DNA of 64,000 nt, from the NCBI GenBank assembly GCA_047967505.1, contig CM106538.1. The stretch is one strand, 5' to 3'. Below, piece after piece: positions 10,013 through 20,404 of the stretch. Position 1 is the first letter of the stretch. Each line of letters starts with the position of its first letter. Made by a program: the position numbers and the translations under genes. The DNA is from Dipteris shenzhenensis. Taxonomy: Eukaryota; Polypodiophyta; Polypodiopsida; Gleicheniales. The notes beneath the pieces are model-generated. The model saw only the letters and a list, made by a program, of their open reading frames with translations, made no database searches and was not told the origin of the DNA.

Positions 10013-10370
10013 ATGACCAATCGGAAGGATTGGTATACCTCTCTACAGCCGGTAGGGAATGCCAACCTGGTAACAATCAGTAATGATGCAAAATGTCCAG
10101 CAAAAGGAAAAGGTACGATTGCTCTCAAGTCAGATGGAGTTGTAAAACAGTTGTCCGATGTTCTTTATGTGCCAGATATCAAGAGGAACTTGTTGTCCGT
10201 TTCTGCGATCACGGATCGGGACCTCAAAGTTCAATTCGATAAGAATGGCGCACAGATTTTGGATCTTCAAGGGAAGGTCGTTGGTAAAGGTACATGGCGC
10301 AACAACATCTACGAACTCTCATCTTTCAGTGCTCGAGCTGATGTGAGCAACACTAAGCTATGGCATGAGA
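10013..10370 (+). pseudogene. Copia protease end and GAG-pre-integrase domain
   Basis: Continues the copia protease cut at 4,243: 'NRKDWYTSLQPV', then the pattern 'VKQLSDVLYVPDIKRNLLSV' that links protease to integrase, ending at 'LWHERF', where the GAG-pre-integrase zinc-finger region (normally LWHxRLGH) begins. Past here the sequence is gypsy gag again. Integrase and RT of the copia element are absent. Confidence 0.8.
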
Positions 10371-10577
10371 GGTTTGTTCCCAGGGAAGTTCTTCCAGTCT
10401 ACCACTGGTACCGGGGAGTCGAAGTCTATAGACAACGCCTCCAAGAAACATTTGATTCAGGCGAAGAATGGTCGTGCCCGTTTCCTTCGTACCTTGAAGC
10501 TAAAGAAGGAAGGACGTTGCTTCTTCTGCGAGGAGCGGAGCCACACTAAGAATGATAGTCCTAAGCGCAAGAACTAG
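10371..10577 (+). pseudogene. gag C-terminus of the inner chromovirus with a damaged zinc knuckle
   Basis: Resumes the gag interrupted at about 3,725 ('QSTTGTGESKSIDNASKKHL', then 'CFFCEERSHTKNDSPKRKN'). The nucleocapsid knuckle CX2CX4HX4C has Ser for the last Cys. It ends at a stop at 10,575-10,577. Confidence 0.75.
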
Positions 10578-10583
10578 AAGCAA

Positions 10584-11040
10584 GTGCCGGGATTGAAGCT
10601 CCAGTCGGGTCCGGGTACCAAAGCTAAGGGAGCTAATCAAGTTTCGATGACAAGTATTTCTATAAATGTCATTACCTGCCCACTTTCTTGTAATTGCACT
10701 TTTAATACTTCGTTATTTGGTTCCCATTATCTTTTCCGAGTTTATGGAGAAGTTAGGGACCAAAGAGTTCACATTCTTTTTTACCCGGGCAGGTCTCACA
10801 ACTTTGTTGATTACAAACTTGTGCAGAAGATAAGGCTGTCCACGATACCTAGCGATCACACCTATGAGGTGTAGCTTCCAGCTGGGAAGCAATTTTGGGA
10901 TCGCAAGATTGAAGCCCTTTCTATCCGGATTCAAGGATACACAGCGGCTCTTACGTGCTATGTCATGCACTTGGAGCATGTGGACTTGTTAATCAGAATA
11001 GAGTGGTTTAAAACCCATGATATGGAAGGAACATACTCTT
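10584..11040 (+). pseudogene. Retropepsin-like protease of the inner chromovirus
   Basis: Aspartic protease region. The active-site motif normally written DPGASHNFVD is 'YPGRSHNFVD' at about 10,780-10,812, so the catalytic Asp is lost. After a stop at 10,872 the same frame still carries the second half, including a form of the 'LGMEWF' motif ('RIEWFKTHD'). A T-run at 11,039-11,050 marks the end. Inactive. Confidence 0.75.
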
Positions 11041-11116
11041 TTTTTTTTTTAAGGACACCCAATTTTGTATCCAGTGTGATAATATTCCCTCTTCTCAGGG
11101 ACCTATTGTATCTGCG

Positions 11117-12650
11117 ATGCAGCTTCGGAATATATTAAACACTTCTCATTATGATGTCTATCAGTGTGTTTTGATTCCGCTTTCTTCATTTGTTATCTCT
11201 GTTAATAACAAGAATGATTTAAGTATGTTTGAATTGAGAATGTTGTTAGATGATTTCATGGATATATTCCCTGCTCAATTGCCGGAAGGTTTACCTCCAG
11301 AACGGGCAGTAGACCATCACATAGATTTAGTACCTGGGGCTCAACCTATTAATGTTCCACCTTATAGGATGAGCCAGCTTGAGGAGGATGAGTTAGCTTC
11401 ACAGCTACAGGATTACTTGAATATGGGTTATATTCGCCCGAGTAAATCACCTTGGGGAGCACCTGTCCTCCTAAGAAAGAAGAAAGATTCTACATGGAGA
11501 ATGTGTATAGATTAAAAACGATTGAATAAAGTGACAATTAAGAATCGATACCCTCTACCTCGTTCCGATGATCTAATAGACCGTTTGGCTAGAGCGAAGT
11601 ATTTCACTAAGATTTATTTGCGTACGGGTTATCACCAAATCCGTATCTATGCTAAACACATAGATAGAACCGCATTCTGAACTAGGTATGGCCACTACGA
11701 GTTTCTTGTATTACCTTTTGGTTTGACCAATGCTCCTGCCACCTTCCAGCAAATGATGAACGATTGGTTCCGAGATTTTCTGGGCAAATTTGTTGTAGTG
11801 TTCTTAGATGACATCTTGGTATATAGCCGAACGCTAGAGGATCACATAGGACACCTCCGGATTGTCTTAGTTATTCTGAGACTGCATAAGCTCTATGCCA
11901 AGATGAGTAAATGTGACTTCTTTATGAAGGAGATCATTTATTTAGGACACAAGATTTCTTCTGAAGGTATTAGCATTGATCTGGATCGTATCCAGAAAGT
12001 TTTAGAATGGCCTATCTCTCAGACTGTGAAACAACTTCGTTCTTTCCTAGGATTTACGGTATTTCTACGGAAGTCTGTGCGTGATTATTCACACATCACG
12101 GCACCCCTGACAAACATATTGAAAGGTCGTGGACGCAGGTCTACCCAACCGATCTCTTGGAATGACGCATTGAACAAGACTTTTGAAACCTTGAAGTTAA
12201 CTATCAAGGAAGCACCCGTTCTTGCATTACCCGATCCTACCTGGCCTTATGTTTTAGAGGCCGATGCGAGTGATTTTGCGATTGGGGCAGCTTTATTCCA
12301 AGAGGGCAAACCTATAGCTTTTGAGAGTAAGAAGCTAGACGACACCCAATATCGTTGGCCCACACTAGAAAAAGAACTCTATGCAGTCGTGTATGCACTG
12401 AAGGTTTGGAGACACTACTTGTATGGTTCGAAGTTTCTTGTATTGACCGATCATCAGTCAATCAAGTATGTGTGTGTTGGGTCTGACTTGAGGGGACGGA
12501 AAGCTAGATGGGCAGAATTAATGCAAGATTTTGATTTTGAAATACCTTATCGCAAGGGTTCGTTGAATAGTGTGGCGGATGCCTTAAGTCGAGTCAAGTT
12601 TGTAAATGCTATGTCATTTACGGAAATATCCTCAGACCTATTTCAATCCT
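11117..12650 (+). pseudogene. Reverse transcriptase and RNase H of the inner chromovirus
   Basis: RT begins at about 11,280 ('FPAQLPEGLPPERAVDHHI'). Stops lie at 11,513-11,515 (after 'WRMCID') and 11,678-11,680. The first catalytic Asp of 'KIDLRSGYHQI' is Tyr (codon 11,615-11,617). The FLDD box is intact at 11,801-11,812. RNase H follows at about 12,230-12,610 ('VLEADASDFAIGAALFQ', 'LEKELYAVVYAL', 'LTDHQSIKY', 'SVADALSRV') with its acidic residues largely kept. The enzyme would copy element RNA into DNA, but this copy cannot. Confidence 0.85.
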
Positions 12651-12699
12651 TGAAAGGGCTTTGCACAACTCATAGTCATTTCAATTCTTATTGGCAGAA

Positions 12700-13900
12700 A
12701 GTCCAGGATGGGAGCTCCATGGTTGACCAAGACTCAGGGATTGTGCCACCTACCGTACAGGCGGCGGGAGGTCAGTGGATGATTAGGAGCGGCTTGCTGT
12801 TCCGGAATGGAAAGATTTGTGTGCCACATGTTTTGGAACTTCCATCCAAGATTCTCTCAGGGAGTGTCATGATGCTCCTAGTGCTGGACATCCGGGTATA
12901 CATCGGACTCTATCTCTTGTGAAGCATACCTTTTATTGGCCTAAGATGCGTGCATTTATTGAAAACTATGTGGTAGGTTGCCGGGTTTGTCAGGTTACTA
13001 AGGCAGAACGCCTTAGAAGCGTGGGTTTATTACAGCCATTGCAAATTCCAAATAATAAATGGGAAAGTATTTCCATGGATTTTATTACTGGTTTGCCTCG
13101 AATGCGCAAGGGTCATGACTCCATTTGGGTCATAGAACAACTATTTCAGCCGTTCAGCTGGCTCACGAGTTTGTGGACCACTTGTTTAAGCTGTATGGTT
13201 TGCCCTCTGACATAGTCAGTGACAGGGACTCAAAGTTTACAAGTAACTTTTGGACACTTGTTTTTGAGAAGTTAGAAACTACTCTAAGTATGAGTTCCTC
13301 AGATCATGCACAATCCGATGGTAGTACAGAGAAGGTCAACCAATTGGTTGAAGATATGCTTCGGGCATATGTTTCTAAGAGACAGTCTTCATGGGAAGAT
13401 TATCTACCTATGATCGAATTTGCTTATAACAGTGCAAAGCATTCGAGTACTGGTTACAGTCCTTTTATGCTTATGTACAGGTTTCAACCTAAGTCACCAG
13501 TTATGGTTGGGTTAAAGGGAATCCAAAATGATGCTGCAAAGACGACCTTGCTAGACATGCAGGAAATGTTGCAGTTTGCCAAGGAGTCTATTAGAAGTGC
13601 CGAAGATCGGGATAGATTTTATGCTAATAGACATCGTTCACCTAGAGAGTTCTCTGAAGGAACGATGGTATATTTGCGAATTCCCAAGGAATCCAAGAGC
13701 CTAAGTACTGGTTTGGTTCCGAAGTTATCCCCCAAATACTGTGGTCCGTTCAAGGTCATTAAAAGAATTGGACCAGTTGCATATCGACTAGAATTGCCTC
13801 CTGATGCTAAAGTATATCCAGTATTTCATGTCAGTAGACTGAAAGAAGTATTGGGTACGGATGATCAGCTTGTTTCTCCTCAAGAAATAATAGAAGTTAC
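12700..13900 (+). pseudogene. Integrase of the inner chromovirus
   Basis: Zinc-binding HHCC domain at about 12,860-13,010 ('HPGIHRTLSLVKHTFYWPKM', 'CRVCQ'), reached after a two-base CT insertion near 12,860. In the DDE core a deletion with frameshift near 13,125-13,135 removes the segment with the first catalytic Asp. The second Asp ('VSDRDSKFTSNFW', about 13,215-13,255) and the Glu ('STEKVNQLVEDML') remain. The C-terminal GPF/Y-like part ('YCGPFKVIKRIGPVAYRLELP') follows. Inactive. Confidence 0.85.
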
Positions 13901-13914
13901 TGATTTGACTTTTA

Positions 13915-14093
13915 TTCCCCACGAACCTGAGTATATTCTTGAATTTTGTGAAAGACAGATTCGTAATAGAACTATCACGAAATACAAGATCAAGTGGAAG
14001 GATCAAGTTGAGGAGGATGCAACATGGGAGACATTACACAACCTCCAAAGGACATTCCCGGGTATTTTAGCGAACTCAGGAGTGAGTTCTTAA
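13915..14093 (+). pseudogene. Chromodomain at the integrase C-terminus
   Basis: About 50 residues with the chromodomain pattern: aromatic 'YILEFCERQI', then 'TKYKIKWK', then 'DATWETLHNL'. The class uses it to bind modified histones and direct insertion to heterochromatin. In frame with the integrase tail, ending at a stop at 14,091-14,093 just before the polypurine tract. Confidence 0.8.
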
Positions 14094-14106
14094 AGGAGGG
14101 GAAGTA
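14092..14106 (+). other. Polypurine tract of the inner chromovirus
   Basis: AAAGGAGGGGAAGTA immediately before the 3' LTR. Confidence 0.85.
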
Positions 14107-14636
14107 TGTCATGTGCATGGATTGGTATCCGACGTGTGCTAGGTACACAAGACTAGCTCAGGTAGCCTGGGGAGGCTTAGAGCTAGGCAGGCTTGATTCT
14201 CGGGTTGAGTGGCAAGGGTACGGACCAGTTAGAGGTCTTCGCTATTTTTGGCGCTTGGGGCCCAAGTCTATATAAGGGGCCCAGGGGTTCAGTTCTCAGA
14301 GAGCCGATGGGAGCAAGTTTCGTTCCCAGGTGCTAGGTCTGATCCTGGATTGAGTCGTGGACGCGCGCCTGCATCATAGTGTAGCCCAAGGCCCAGCAGC
14401 AGATCCCAGGCTTCACAACGCCACCTGGTGGTATGGGATACCAGGCGGGTTAGGATCTGGTTGGGAGTTCGTGCCAGTAGCTCAACTCGTGGCTCGGAGG
14501 GGACATCTTTTGATTCGGGATCACATCCTGTAGATGTCATGGTTGGGTGGTGAGCAGCCTGCTCAGTTTCCTCACGTTGTGTGTGTTCTTGTGTTTGCTT
14601 GCAGATCAGAGGTTTCAGGAGTGCTAGGACATGTCA
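14107..14636 (+). repeat. 3' LTR of the inner chromovirus (full length)
   Basis: 530 bp from TGTCATGT to ACATGTCA, with a TATA box (TATATAAG) at 14,269-14,276. Its last about 420 bases match 1,662-2,081. Immediately after it, protein-coding sequence of the outer element resumes. Confidence 0.87.
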
Positions 14637-15483
14637 TGTTTGATGCCCCAAGTTCTTTGGACACATCTCAGGATGAGATGGCAAATACACATGATGCAAA
14701 TGAGGCTCCTGACACTAGAGCCACGAAGGGCACTGACTTTCCTTTTGATCCGGGTGGTGCTACTACGCATGACACTTATGCTTCGCATTCGTATGAGACT
14801 CAGTCCACTGGTGGCATGAGAGGCCGTAGGCCAACACTCTTTTCTGTGGAGCATCACAATGCGATACCTTTTTATACACGTGAAGATGCAGGTGGTAATG
14901 CTCCTGTGAACAAGGATGAGGTTTATTGGGATGCCCAGCCAACACTTTATACTATTTCCATGCATGCCCTGATGGGTGCCAAAAGTGTTGATACTATCAG
15001 ATTAACAGGATGATTAATGGCAGGATTGTGCATGTGTTGGTGGACAGCAGTAGCACCCACAGTTTCGTTAACTGCAAGACCTTACAGAGGGTGGGACTGA
15101 TTGCTACTGAGATAGACCATGGGCTGAGAGTAGAAGTGGCCAATGGACAGCATATGATCAGTAGATCTTGTTGCCAAGATGCAAGGATTAAGTTCTCTAA
15201 TGACTATACATTTGCAGGTGATCTCTTAGCACTTGACATGGGCCCAATAGATGTTGTCTTGGGCTGGGATTGGTTGCAATCACTGGGCAAAATCAGCATG
15301 GATTTCAATACCTTAACACTCAGCTTTGTCCACAGGGATGGATCAGTTACATTGCATGGTATTGCAGCTCCTAAATTGCAGGTCATTTCAGCAAGGCAGT
15401 TGGCCAAAGAGCTCAAGAGGGGCAGCCCCATATATGCATTAAATGTGTCAGTAACTAAAGAGGGTGGCGACTCCCCGTGTTGA
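14637..15483 (+). pseudogene. Outer chromovirus: gag-protease linker and protease
   Basis: Continues the outer gag cut at 1,661. A polar linker is followed, after a frameshift at about 15,010, by the retropepsin region: 'HVLVDSSSTHSFVN' (usual DSGSTHSF, with Gly to Ser) at about 15,030-15,070, then 'ANGQHMISRSCC' and 'MGPIDVVLGWDWL' at about 15,240-15,275. The same family member appears as a scrap at 26,150-26,500 on the minus strand. Inactive. Confidence 0.8.
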
Positions 15484-15860
15484 TGATTGTGATATGCAGA
15501 GATTGCTCTCAAAGTTTGCAGATGTGTTTGCTGATTTGCCATCACAGTTGCCTCCGAGAAGAGATGTAGATCATGCCATAGTCCTGAAACCTGGCAGTAA
15601 GCCAATCAATAAGGCCTCATACCGACTCTCTAAGGTAGAACGGGAAGAAGTGGCAACTCAAGTGAGGGACTTACTTTAGAAGAGTTTCATCACTCATAGC
15701 ACTTCTCCTTTTGCATCCCCTGAGCTCCTGGTGAAAAAGAAGGATGGTTCTTACCGTATGTGCATTGACTACAGAGACTTGAATAAGGTCACCATCAAAA
15801 ACAGGTTTCCAATCCCCAGGATAGATGACCTGTTGGATGAACTCAAGGGTGCTCAGTATT
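15464..15860 (+). pseudogene. Outer chromovirus RT, N-terminal third only
   Basis: 'FADVFADLPSQLPPRRDVDH' opens the RT. After a stop at 15,677-15,679 it continues with '[18 protein letters not shown]'. At about 15,860 it jumps to the middle of integrase: the RT palm with its catalytic residues, RNase H and the integrase N-terminus are deleted, about 2 kb by comparison with the related inner element. Confidence 0.8.
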
Positions 15861-16734
15861 TTTAAGCATCATGGTTTCCCTCAGGAGATTGTCAGCGACA
15901 AAGATGAAAGATTTATGGGTCACTTTTGGCAGGAATTATTTACAGCAGTGGGTACTTCTCTAACACCTAGCACTGCTTACCACCCTGAGACAGATGAACA
16001 GTCAGAAAGGGTGAACAAATGGCTAGAGGAGTATTTGAGGCATTTCTGTCATGACACACAGAAGTCTTGGGATAAGTGGTTGGCACTTGCTGAATTTTGT
16101 TACAACAGTACAAAGCACATCTCTATTGGCATGAGCCCTTTCGAGGCTATGTATGGATGCACAATGGGTATGCCATCTTTAGTTGCAGATATGGCTGTGA
16201 AAAATCAGCAAGCAAGAAATGACTTGGAGAGCATGGATGCCCTTCTGCAATTGGCTAAAAAGAATATGCAAGATGCCCAAGCCAAGCAGAAGAAGTATGT
16301 GGATGAACACAGGAGGTATCTGTCTTTTGAAGTAGGGGATTATGTGCACTTATGCCTCCATAAGAACCGTTATGCCTCGCTGAAAGGTAACACCAACACG
16401 AAGCTTGCTCATAGGTATTACAGTCCATACAGGATCATCCGCAAAGTTGGCGAGGTGGCGTATGAGTTGGAGCTACCTAGGACCTCCAGGATTCATAATG
16501 TTTTCCATGTGTCCTTGCTGAAGCCACATGTCGGACAGCATGTCCAAGTCCTTCCTGAGCTACCACCTATGGATGAGGAGGGCCACATACTCTATGTTCC
16601 GGAGCGCATCATGGGTTTCAGGGATCACGTACTCCGAAACAAAGTCTATCAAATGGCACGGACTCCCTGAGGATGAGAACTCATGGCAGCCAGAGAGCAT
16701 TGTCCAGGACAACCCCTATCTCCTACCGGGCTGA
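15861..16734 (+). pseudogene. Outer chromovirus integrase C-terminal half and chromodomain
   Basis: Starts at the second catalytic Asp ('EIVSDKDERFMGHFW') and keeps the Glu ('SERVNKWLEEYL'), 'LAEFCYNSTKH' and the GPF/Y-like 'YYSPYRIIRKVGEVAYELELP'. A chromodomain-like tail begins 'ILYVPERIMGFRDHVLRN', and after a frameshift near 16,655 'PEDENSWQPE' ends it. The first catalytic Asp is gone with the upstream deletion. Confidence 0.8.
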
Positions 16735-17142
16735 CTATTATTTGCTGTTTGCTGCACCTATTTAACAGCCCGCATATAAAGTTTTGAGGGCAAAATTCTA
16801 TGGGAAGGGATGGCTGTAATGAAGGGGAAAAAGAGGCCAAGTTAGAGGCCCTTTTGGTGGAAAATGTGGAGGGACTATATAAGTCTCCATCCACCCCACA
16901 CTATGTACTTTTTGATGTGACATCTAATCTTATCTACTCTCCTTCCTCCTTCCTACCTACGCTCACTCACTCTCTCTCTCTTTTCCCTACTCCCTCTCAA
17001 TCTCTCCCTCTCTTTCCTACCTCATTCTCTCTCCTACCCCTTCTCCTCCCTTCTTCCCCTATCTCTCTCTCCTTCTGCTAGTCTATCCCCCTTTTCCAAA
17101 TCTGTCCCTACCCCCTTTTCTACACCTAAAAGAGGGATATTT
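16735..17142 (+). repeat. Probable 3' end and LTR of the outer chromovirus
   Basis: A purine-rich run (ATGGGAAGGGATGG, about 16,799-16,812) comes after the last coding sequence, then a possible LTR start (TGTAATGA, 16,815), a TATA box (CTATATAAG at about 16,876-16,884) and a long CT-rich stretch (about 16,958-17,085). No second copy is in the window, so the ends are not proven. It is cut by integrase sequence of another element. Confidence 0.5.
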
Positions 17143-18650
17143 AATGAAGGATAACTGCCTATGTATCACCCGAGATATGAGACAAAAGATTTTGGAGAAA
17201 TGCCATACACCTCCATACGCTTGGCATAGAGCCATTACAGCTACCCACTCAGGCTTTAGAGAGGTATTTTTACTGGCCAGCCATGCGTAAGGATATACAC
17301 AAAGTATGTGACAGAATGCCTCACTTGTCAAAAAGTCAAGTATGATAGACAGAACCCACCCGGCCTACTAATACCTCTTCCTGTGCCTCAAGAACCATGG
17401 GAACGTATAGCAATGGACTTCATCTTTGATTTGCCACGATTAAAGTTAGGGAATGAAGGGATATGGACTATCACTGATAGATTCAGCAAACAGGTCCATT
17501 TCATTCCAGTACGCAAAACCATGAAGGCAGATCATACGGCCAAGGTTTTTATGGCACACATCTTTATACATCATGGCATGCCAAAGTCCATTGTCAGTGA
17601 CCGAGACCCCAAGATGACCAACCTATTCTGGAGAGCCTTATTTGACAATATGGGGATGAATCTGAAGTACTGCTCCAGCTGGTGATGATATGAGGGCTGA
17701 GGGGGGGCCTATATATAGCCCCCCAACCCCTCCCTAGTCGGGTATAGCAGGCTGGCAGACCAGCCTGAATAGTGGCCAAAAAACCAGGCCATTTGGCCGA
17801 CCCCCCTCCAGCATACAAAGGGGCTGCACACATGCCTATATAGGGGCACCCCTCACAGTACACTACCCTCACAGGAGGAGGGCACACCCACAACAGAGGC
17901 CCTCACTCATCTACCCTAACCTCACACAGGGCGGGCACACCCACAAGCAAGGCCCTCTCTCTCTAGGTGGCATCAGAAGATGTTGACCTCCAACAAAAGT
18001 ACCTCCCTCTCGTGGAGTTTGCATATAACAATTCAATTCACAGCTCCACATGGAAAGTCCCATTTGAGGTCATTTATGGAAAGGTCATTCTGCCACCAAT
18101 CCTAAGGACCAAAGACAACATTTTTGCATCTGATCAGTATGTTGGAGATCTCTAGACAGCATTCAGCCAAGCAAGCACAAGAAAGTTGTAGATAAGCACA
18201 AGAGATAGCTAGATCTTAAGGAAGGGGATTGGGTACTTTTAAAGTTTGAAAAAGTCAGGCTCCGCAAGCTTAAGGGCAAAGAGAAAGTGTATGCCAAGTT
18301 CTCTCCCAAGTACTATGGCCCTTTCAGGGTTTCAAATGAGATTAATGAGGTTGCATACAGATTGGAACTGCCAGAGCATCTGAAGGTTCACAATGCCTTT
18401 CAAGTGAGTCCTCTAAAGAAATATCAAGGGCCGGAGCCTATAATGGAACATCCACCAAAAGTGGAAGAACTAGAGGAAATTCTCCAGCCAGAACAGATTG
18501 TGTATTATAAGGCAAGGTATTTTACAGGTACCTTGTCAAGTTCAAGAATTACTCGGCATTGAATGCAAAGTGGATGGATGAAGACATGTTGTTTGACTAT
18601 CCGCAAGTTCTCGATATTTACAAAGACGTTTTCCAATTGAGGTCAACTGA
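17143..18650 (+). pseudogene. Third chromovirus: integrase and chromodomain tail
   Basis: Begins inside the integrase zinc-binding domain ('MRQKILEKCHTPPY', then 'CLTCQKVKYDRQ' at about 17,320). It continues through the core with the first Asp ('ITDRFSKQVHF') and second Asp ('VSDRDPKMTNLFW'). The catalytic Glu segment is replaced by about 280 bases of unrelated DNA (17,686-17,966). It resumes with 'YLPLVEFAYNNSIHSS' and 'YYGPFRVSNEINEVAYRLELP'. A chromodomain-like end ('YLVKFKNYSALNAKWM') lies at about 18,520-18,600. Several stops and shifts. Confidence 0.78.
17686..17966. repeat. Insertion replacing part of integrase
   Basis: Holds two TATA-like boxes (CCTATATATAG at about 17,709; CCTATATAGG at about 17,835) and an imperfect repeat of GGGCACACCCACAA...GGCCCTC (about 17,878 and 17,935). 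It may be a solo LTR or LTR piece, but I cannot identify target duplications or ends. Confidence 0.4.
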
Positions 18651-18666
18651 ATAGAAGCCAAGGGGA

Positions 18667-19570
18667 TGTCACCAAGCTGTAAATATTCCAAGTCAAATGT
18701 TGAGTTGACCTTTAATGTGACCATAGTTAATGAGTTTTGAGTTTATTTTAATTATGGTCAAAGAGTTCTTTTAATTGGTCAAAAAATTGACTTCAAGCCA
18801 AGAGTTCTTTTTGGTTTATTTTAATCAGGATCAAAGAGTTCTTTCAATTGATCAAAGAACTAACTTCAACCCAAGAGGGTTGACTTTGGTCAACCAAGAT
18901 GTTCCAACCTCGGTTGGAGAGACTTGATTAGAACTAAGGCTCACTCTCAGTCAAAGCCCTTAATTATAGTCAAAGAGATTGACCCCAGTCAACCAGAGAA
19001 TTATTGTTTGTGCGTATGCATTGGTTTGCTGGTGGGGATGCCCACAAAGACTAGAAATTAGTCTAGAGATTTATTTTTCATGCAAAGGCTAACAAATAAT
19101 GGGTGCAATGGCTATGTGCTTTATTTAATTGTTGCAGGTACAAGAGAGGGGTAAATTGCCCTATTTTTAAGGAGCTAAGGCTGCCTATGAAGAGGAGATC
19201 ACAAGAGCATGTGACCAAAGGCTTGGAAGCCTCTATAGCTGCCAATCTATTTGGCATGTAACTAGGCAATTGATACGTGGCAATTGCCAAGACTGGAGAG
19301 CCCTCTCTCCCTTAAAATCTCATTTTTCTCACGTTTGTAAGGATCAGCTTCCGAGCTGCAGATTGTACTCAGGTTTTTTAATCAATCAGAAATACAAACC
19401 TTTCAAGGGGTCCAGGCCATGTTGGTAAGAGAGAGAGAGAGAGAGAGCCAGCCATTTGTAGAGCAAAAGATTGTGCACAAGAATTGACGAATACTTTTCT
19501 AATCGAAGCGTCGTTATGAAGCGTGAATAAAGCATTTAAGGTTTCATTGTCTGTCCTGAAAACTCTATCG
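18667..19570 (+). repeat. LTR of the third chromovirus
   Basis: Starts TGTCACC right after a purine run (GAAGCCAAGGGGA, 18,654-18,666). The first 330 bases carry many GGTCAA/TTGAC elements. A GA repeat at 19,430-19,448 and an AATAAA-type signal at about 19,527 follow. The 3' boundary is not clear because no second copy is present. Confidence 0.55.
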
Positions 19571-19920
19571 TGCTGTTGTTAGTACCACCGGAGGATTACC
19601 CACTTGAGAGCTCATCTGGAGCTCATAGTCTAGGACTTCTGGAAACACACTTAGCTTTGGAGGCCTCTATGGATCACCTATTGGGATCTCGTTGCTCAGG
19701 CAAAGGATTTGTTTATGGATTTAGCCAAAGTGAAGACAGTTCATCATGCATGCAATGTTTGAAAGAAAGCAATGAATCTTCAAATGAATGTCACAAGCAC
19801 ATGCATGCACAAATTTGGGAGCACAGTGCTTGGAAGAATCCAGGCTGTCCTCACATTCTGAGGGGAACAACTAGATGTGGTTTGTACCAAGATTGCTCAA
19901 GAACAATAGCGGACTCGTAA
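19570..19920 (+). pseudogene. Cys-rich open frame, possibly a Gnk2/DUF26-like remnant
   Basis: 116 codons, open. The central part 'GKGFVYGFSQSEDSSSCMQC' and a following Cys ('NECHKH') recall the Gnk2/DUF26 (salt-stress/antifungal) pattern C-X8-C-X2-C, with the first Cys replaced by Ser. It then has 'CGLYQDC'. No signal peptide. It lies between a retrotransposon LTR and the histidyl-tRNA synthetase exons on the other strand, i.e. inside that gene's putative intron 2. The family assignment is tentative and the frame could be chance. Confidence 0.3.
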
Positions 19921-20404
19921 CCAAAGATGGTGCTCCCCTACAATGTCATCCAAGTATATGGACTCCTTAAATTGTCTCCTTTCTCGTGCGGGATCTACTC
20001 ATAGGTTTATGAAATCCCAGTTGTAGTTGATTCCTCCATTCTTTGGCCACGTGGTGGTAGTCTGTTCGTTGCTAGGACAATGATTGCTTCTGACCTTTAT
20101 AGACCAGCCATCATGCACATCCAAGTGTTGGCCTTGTAAGTGATTTGCAGCACGTCTCATGCCATTGAAGCAGCAAGAAGGAATCCAGGGAGTTTGCGAC
20201 AAATTTCATGGAGAGGTGATGTTGAATAAGGTCTCTGCTGATGTCACTACTAATGGGTCCTTGGTTCTAGTATCATGTTCAAGTTCCCTGTATAAGCGTA
20301 CTATATGAACATGCATGTGGCTCTTAAATACCCCTGAACTGTCGATGTATCTGTGCATGCCTACATCCGCTCGCTAAGCACACAATATGAAAATAGTACA
20401 TTAC
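19921..20404 (-). other. Intron 2 of the histidyl-tRNA synthetase gene, visible start
   Basis: Minus-strand intron beginning at 20,404 (GTAATG after CAGCAG). No further synthetase exon is recognisable down to base 1, so the intron either exceeds 20 kb or the gene is truncated here. The stretch itself shows nothing else. Confidence 0.6.

Larger units (their letters stand above)
3725..10370 (+). mobile_element. Copia fragment inserted in gypsy gag (carries two further insertions)
   Basis: Ty1/copia coding sequence without LTRs. It starts mid-gag ('LETQLANEKL'), runs through the zinc knuckle and protease, and ends inside the GAG-pre-integrase domain at 'LWHERF'. It sits in the middle of the inner chromovirus gag, and both junctions carry the hexamer GGGAAG (about 3,720-3,725 and about 10,379-10,384). 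Bases 4,244-10,012 inside it are a separate gag-only element. Being cut at both ends inside coding sequence, it did not arrive as a complete element. A chimeric transcript or template switch, or a short-repeat-mediated insertion, are the alternatives. Confidence 0.7.
1662..14636 (+). mobile_element. Inner chromovirus (Ty3/gypsy with chromodomain), nested in the outer gypsy
   Basis: Order on the plus strand: truncated 5' LTR, primer site, leader, gag, protease, RT, RNase H, integrase, chromodomain, purine tract, full 3' LTR. A chromodomain after integrase defines the chromovirus clade, which uses it to steer integration to chromatin. The LTR copies differ by about 20 mostly C/T and G/A changes over about 420 bp (about 95% identity by eye), so the insertion is old. 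Its gag is itself interrupted by copia-type DNA at about 3,725-10,370. Stops and frameshifts in gag, RT and integrase make it dead. The left LTR has lost its first 110 bp or so, and no target duplication can be read. Confidence 0.85.
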
